From Candidatus Martarchaeota archaeon (GTDB lineage: Archaea > Micrarchaeota > Micrarchaeia > Micrarchaeales > CABMGC01), in contig JAMCZF010000044.1 in NCBI GenBank assembly GCA_023485825.1, positions 1-8,089 on the forward strand: a DNA stretch of 8,089 nt, read 5' to 3'. The notes below the pieces were generated by a model, which ran no database searches, was not told the DNA's origin, and saw only the letters and a list, made by a program, of their open reading frames with translations. How positions within the stretch are numbered: position 1 is the stretch's first letter; each line of letters begins with the position of its first letter. Shown piece after piece: positions 6,116-8,089 of the stretch. The position numbers were made by a program, and so were the translations under genes.

Positions 6116-6362
6116 GCGCGTTTTTGACCTTGCATTGTTTGTTGTAGCGCCCGCGGTCTGCCGGCGTTCGGATCATTGCCGCCTTGTGTGCACAGGACAT
6201 AGGGAAAGCCGCGCTCATCGGGACGATTGCCAATACACTCCGACAGGGAGCGCAAACAGCTCCGAAGAACTGAGAGCCGAGGACCGATAGGCACATCCCC
6301 TGCGGGATGCGGTGAGCGCATGAACGCAGGGAAAGCCCGCGCCGTTTACTGGTGAGTGGATG
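6116..6362. other. 247-nt gene-free spacer with strong potential RNA structure
   Basis: The spacer lies between the 3' ends of mat and the converging Nudix gene. Several short open frames cross it on both strands, but none resembles a protein I know. CCCTGCG (6298-6304) pairs with CGCAGGG (6325-6331), enclosing ATGCG (6307-6311) paired with CGCAT (6317-6321) around a GTGAG loop, with a GG/GAA internal loop. An alternative hairpin, CATCCC (6294-6299)/GGGATG (6304-6309), excludes this fold. Further hairpins are GGAGC (6247-6251)/GCTCC (6259-6263) and GCGCTC (6211-6216)/GAGCGC (6248-6253), also mutually exclusive. AGGGAAAGCC occurs at 6201-6210, and CAGGGAAAGCCC recurs at 6328-6339. No tRNA, 5S, SRP RNA or RNase P RNA is recognised. 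It could be a structured 3' UTR or an unknown small RNA; no TATA box for it was found. Confidence 0.4.
6121..6125 (+). terminator. T-run after mat, possible archaeal terminator
   Basis: Five T residues lie 5 nt after the mat stop within GCGCGTTTTTG. Archaeal RNA polymerase can terminate at short T-runs on the non-template strand without a hairpin. One short run is weak evidence. Confidence 0.35.
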
Positions 6363-6917
6363 TCACGAATTCCTGCGTGCCTGCCTGGACATCTGAGCCA
6401 AAGCAACCTGCGCATCGCTTTCGTCGTATCGCACAACCCCGGGGATCTGGCGGTTCCCGAATACGGCGCTCTTTGAAAGCATCTCCTTTATGTATGGATG
6501 TAAATCCGGCTCTATGCTCTTCACTAGCCTGATTTCCTCAAGATCACCGTTGAGCTCTGCCCTTCCGCCGACTGCCGTGACAACAAAGGTAGTGTTCAAT
6601 GAGTGCCTGTTTTCCCCGACAGTGAATATGGTATCGCCCACAAGGGGGAAGTAGCTGCCCTCAATGGCTACCAGCAGTCCTGTTTCCTTTCGTACTATGT
6701 CTATCACGGCCTGCGTTGCAGGCACGCCTCTCGGCTGCCTGCCGCCGCAGAACCAGCATTCTCCTTGGACCGGGGGATTTTTGCGCCTTCCGAGGAGAAC
6801 TCCCTTGTCGGTGATTACAATAGCGTCAACGCAAGTAATTACCGTGGACTCTTTGATCTTCTTGTACAGCTCTCCCGGTATAAGGCGCGTCTCATGCTTG
6901 ATGATTTTCAATGCCAT
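6363..6917 (-). CDS. Nudix-family protein, resembling GDP-mannose mannosyl hydrolases, degenerate Nudix box
   Basis: Nudix enzymes usually hydrolyse a nucleoside diphosphate linked to another group. The 184-residue protein has the fold's usual order: an early strand ITCVDAIVITDKGVLLGRRKN (27-47), CWFCGGR (54-60), then RGVPATQAVIDIVRKETGL (63-81). Against the consensus G-x5-E-x7-REUxEExGU the glycine is G59 and the last Glu is E78. V65, D73, I74 and K77 replace the other charged residues. GDP-mannose mannosyl hydrolases also lack part of the consensus and share the GGR and IVxxExG context, so activity on a sugar nucleotide remains possible; a non-catalytic role is the alternative. The last 35 residues look polar and non-domain. 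ATG 6917 begins MALKIIKHE and follows a TATA box by about 30 nt. It diverges from the EF-like gene and converges with mat. Confidence 0.8.
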   Translation of the reverse strand: MALKIIKHETRLIPGELYKKIKESTVITCVDAIVITDKGVLLGRRKNPPVQGECWFCGGRQPRGVPATQAVIDIVRKETGLLVAIEGSYFPLVGDTIFTVGENRHSLNTTFVVTAVGGRAELNGDLEEIRLVKSIEPDLHPYIKEMLSKSAVFGNRQIPGVVRYDESDAQVALAQMSRQARRNS

Positions 6918-6946
6918 CCAATCACACTTAGATTGCAGGTTTTAAC

Positions 6947-6955
6947 CTATATAAG
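6947..6955 (-). promoter_or_regulatory. TATA box of the Nudix gene
   Basis: On the minus strand CTTATATAG lies 30-38 nt before ATG 6917, giving a leader of about five nt. Inverted arms GCAGG (6935-6939) and CCTGC (6956-6960) flank it, and AGGTT/AACCT (6937-6941, 6944-6948) lies just beside it. The arms are short and may be chance. Confidence 0.55.
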
Positions 6956-6975
6956 CCTGCCGACAAATACGCCAA

Positions 6976-6984
6976 AGCTATAAG
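6976..6984 (+). promoter_or_regulatory. TATA-like box of the EF-like gene
   Basis: AGCTATAAG lies 29-37 nt before ATG 7013. No ribosome binding site precedes the ATG, consistent with a leaderless or near-leaderless mRNA. Confidence 0.45.
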
Positions 6985-7012
6985 CCTTCATTTGCAATAA
7001 TTAACGGATTCG

Positions 7013-7894
7013 ATGGGCTACTTGGTCGTTGCGCTGCCTAATGACCCTGAGCTTGCGGCGTGGCTCGGCAAGAAGAACGGAGAAAACGGCATAGTGTTCT
7101 ACAACAGGCGCGAGGGCGGCTCTGTGCTCACAATCCTCGCGCCGGCCGACCTTAATGGCAAATTTTATGCCCTTGGCGAGGTTCTTACCATTGCGGATGT
7201 GGCGGTAATAAGCACGAAGAGCGTCAACGCTGACTTCGGAGAGGCCGTCATCGCGGCCTCGCTGCTCAAGAAGAAGGTGCTGTTTACAAAGGATAACGAC
7301 GTGTCTGGCATCGTGGGCAGGCTGGGCCTCGACTACGAGCTTGTCGAAAAGGAGGAGATATTGCCGAAACTGTCTGAGATCGCCTCGGGAAAGAAGGTTG
7401 ACGGCAATCCCATTATAGACATAGACAAGGCGTTTCCGGTCAAGGGCGTAGGAACCGTGCTGCTGGGCGTAGTCGCTGGCGGCACCGTAAACAAGCACGA
7501 CGAGCTTGTCACTTCGCAGGGCAAGAAACTGCAGGTGCGCTCCATACAGGTGCAGGACGAGGACCGCGGCAGCGCGACGGCAGGGGCGCGGGTAGGCCTG
7601 GCAGTAAAAGGCGTTGACGACACGGATGTCGGGAAGGGAGAGGCGCTCGCAAAGGAGCGCATCGGCATGGTTGAAGAGCTTACCGCGAAGCTTTCATTCA
7701 ATCCGTTGGGAAGTGATTTTTCCGAGGACACACAGTATACCATGGTATCCGGGTTCGGAGTGGCTCCGTGCAAGATATCGAAGGACGGCAGCGACTACAA
7801 AATAAGGCTGGGAAAGCCCATGCAGGTGCGCAGCAGTTTCATAATACTCAGGGACAAGAAGCCGAGAGTGCTGTGCGCTGGAACCGCGCCGTGA
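7013..7894 (+). CDS. EF-Tu/SelB-like translation factor relative with a short N-terminal domain lacking GTPase motifs
   Basis: The 293 residues align by eye with domains 2 and 3 of EF-Tu/EF-1A/SelB proteins. Domain 2 covers about 135-212: FPVKGVGTVLLGVVAGGTV at 141-159, LQVRSIQVQDEDRGSATAGARVGLAVKG within 173-200, then VGKGEAL at 206-212. Domain 3 runs about 215-290, ending KPRVLCAGTAP, like KPRVxGxGT ends of SelB-type factors. The first ~125 residues, where a GTPase domain of about 200 would lie, have no P-loop GxxxxGK[ST], no DxxG switch and no NKxD. VVALPNDPELAAWLGKK occupies the place of the P-loop. It is therefore probably a non-GTPase paralogue. A tRNA- or ribosome-related role is inferred from domains 2-3 only. 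ATG 7013 follows a TATA-like box at leaderless spacing. The 3' end is followed by a hairpin at 7930. Confidence 0.8.
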   Translation: MGYLVVALPNDPELAAWLGKKNGENGIVFYNRREGGSVLTILAPADLNGKFYALGEVLTIADVAVISTKSVNADFGEAVIAASLLKKKVLFTKDNDVSGIVGRLGLDYELVEKEEILPKLSEIASGKKVDGNPIIDIDKAFPVKGVGTVLLGVVAGGTVNKHDELVTSQGKKLQVRSIQVQDEDRGSATAGARVGLAVKGVDDTDVGKGEALAKERIGMVEELTAKLSFNPLGSDFSEDTQYTMVSGFGVAPCKISKDGSDYKIRLGKPMQVRSSFIILRDKKPRVLCAGTAP

Positions 7895-7929
7895 GTGTTT
7901 TACCTATTTGTATGCAGTAATTCAATGAC

Positions 7930-7950
7930 ATAAGGGGCTTCACCCCTTAT
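7930..7950. terminator. 8-bp hairpin, possible bidirectional terminator
   Basis: ATAAGGGG (7930-7937) pairs exactly with CCCCTTAT (7943-7950) around CTTCA. It lies 36 nt after the stop of the EF-like gene and overlaps the stop of the possible minus-strand reading frame. That suits a shared terminator between converging genes. Neither side has a long T-run, so termination is inferred from position and symmetry. TTATAAA at 7947-7953 could instead be a plus-strand TATA box. Confidence 0.4.
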
Positions 7951-8089
7951 AAACCCCCTGTGCGAGCGCCCCCTCCCCCTACTTCGTAGGGGGTATCCGG
8001 GCGCTCGATGACCCTTTGCTGTTCAGTTGAATAACCTCTTTTGTCGTCTGTCATCCGTTCTGGAGATATCCTGTTTGCAAATGTACTCC
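7947..8089 (-). CDS. Possible 3' end of a minus-strand gene, unrecognised, truncated by window edge
   Basis: From the right edge one minus-strand frame (first full codon 8085-8087) stays open for 46 codons to TAA at 7947-7949. It gives a hydrophilic segment (ISPERMTDDKRGYSTEQQR near the start) ending in EVGGGGARTGGL. The other two minus frames stop sooner. The glycine-rich end coincides with the strong hairpin at 7963-8007, so it could be non-coding structure that happens to be open. I do not recognise a family. Support is the frame, the edge position and the hairpin just after the stop. Confidence 0.25.
   Translation of the reverse strand, partial: STFANRISPERMTDDKRGYSTEQQRVIERPDTPYEVGGGGARTGGL
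7963..8007. repeat. Long two-part hairpin, C-rich on plus strand
   Basis: CGAGCGCCC (7963-7971) pairs with GGGCGCTCG (7999-8007). Inside, CCCCCTAC (7975-7982) pairs with GTAGGGGG (7986-7993) around TTC, giving 17 base pairs with a CCT/TATCC internal loop. On the minus strand the G-runs at 7975-7979, 7969-7973, 7954-7958 and 7943-7946 could alternatively form a G-quadruplex. It may be the end of a mobile element, a small RNA, or structure within a gene's 3' end. Confidence 0.55.

Noticed and set aside
6242..6268. tRNA anticodon arm (5-bp stem, 7-nt loop at 6247-6263)
   Set aside because: The loop lacks the invariant U33 and no T-arm or acceptor stem surrounds it.
6116..6362. SRP RNA
   Set aside because: The helix 8 GGAAG...AGCA signature is absent.
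6052..6436. Several 67-90 codon frames on both strands of the mat-Nudix spacer
   Set aside because: They overlap each other and the flanking genes, none has family character, and G/C-rich DNA gives such open frames by chance.
6140..6480. RNase P RNA
   Set aside because: AGGGAAAGCC, ACAGGGAGC and the ATGCG hairpin loosely recall three RNase P elements in the right order, but the match is poor and no ACAGAA...GGCTTA-like 3' element follows.
8008..8034. ATG at 8008 as a plus-strand gene start
   Set aside because: The frame meets TAA after eight codons.
1..8089. CRISPR array
   Set aside because: No regularly spaced direct repeats are present; the TnpB gene belongs to an insertion element.

Overview
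The window looks archaeal. It carries deoxyhypusine synthase and the archaeal-type S-adenosylmethionine (SAM) synthetase. Several genes have a TATA box about 20-37 nt before the ATG with no ribosome binding site, as in leaderless archaeal mRNAs. Ile ATA and Arg AGG codons are heavily used. A small-genome archaeon of the Micrarchaeota/DPANN type would fit, but that placement is a guess. The core genes are G/C-rich; the first ~600 bases and the Fic gene are visibly A/T-richer.

Layout, left to right. (1) 1-598: the 5' part of a TnpB gene on the minus strand, running off the left edge, followed by a perfect 9-bp hairpin typical of an IS200/IS605-type element end. (2) 635-2227: single-chain GMP synthase (guaA), just beyond the element. 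(3) 2228-2290: a perfect 13-bp inverted repeat enclosing the TATA box of the next gene. (4) 2291-3202: class II Fic protein (probable AMP-transferase). (5) 3215-4207: deoxyhypusine synthase, TTG start, 12 nt behind fic. (6) 4228-4824, minus: an XRE-type helix-turn-helix protein with a CBS pair, convergent with dys and divergent from (7) 4919-6115: archaeal SAM synthetase. (8) 6116-6362: no convincing gene, but a strong potential RNA fold. (9) 6363-6917, minus: Nudix-family protein with a degenerate catalytic box. (10) 7013-7894: an EF-Tu/SelB-like protein with a shortened N-terminal domain lacking GTPase motifs. (11) 7895-8089: two strong hairpins and an open frame on the minus strand that may be the end of another gene.

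Most genes are housekeeping: GMP and SAM synthesis, aIF5A hypusination, and a translation-factor relative. The accessory parts are the TnpB element and the Fic gene. The points most worth following are the HTH-CBS/mat pair, which may be a SAM-sensing regulator with its target; the palindrome around the fic promoter beside an essential gene; the pseudo-GTPase translation factor relative; and the structured spacer after mat. I see no CRISPR array, rRNA or tRNA.
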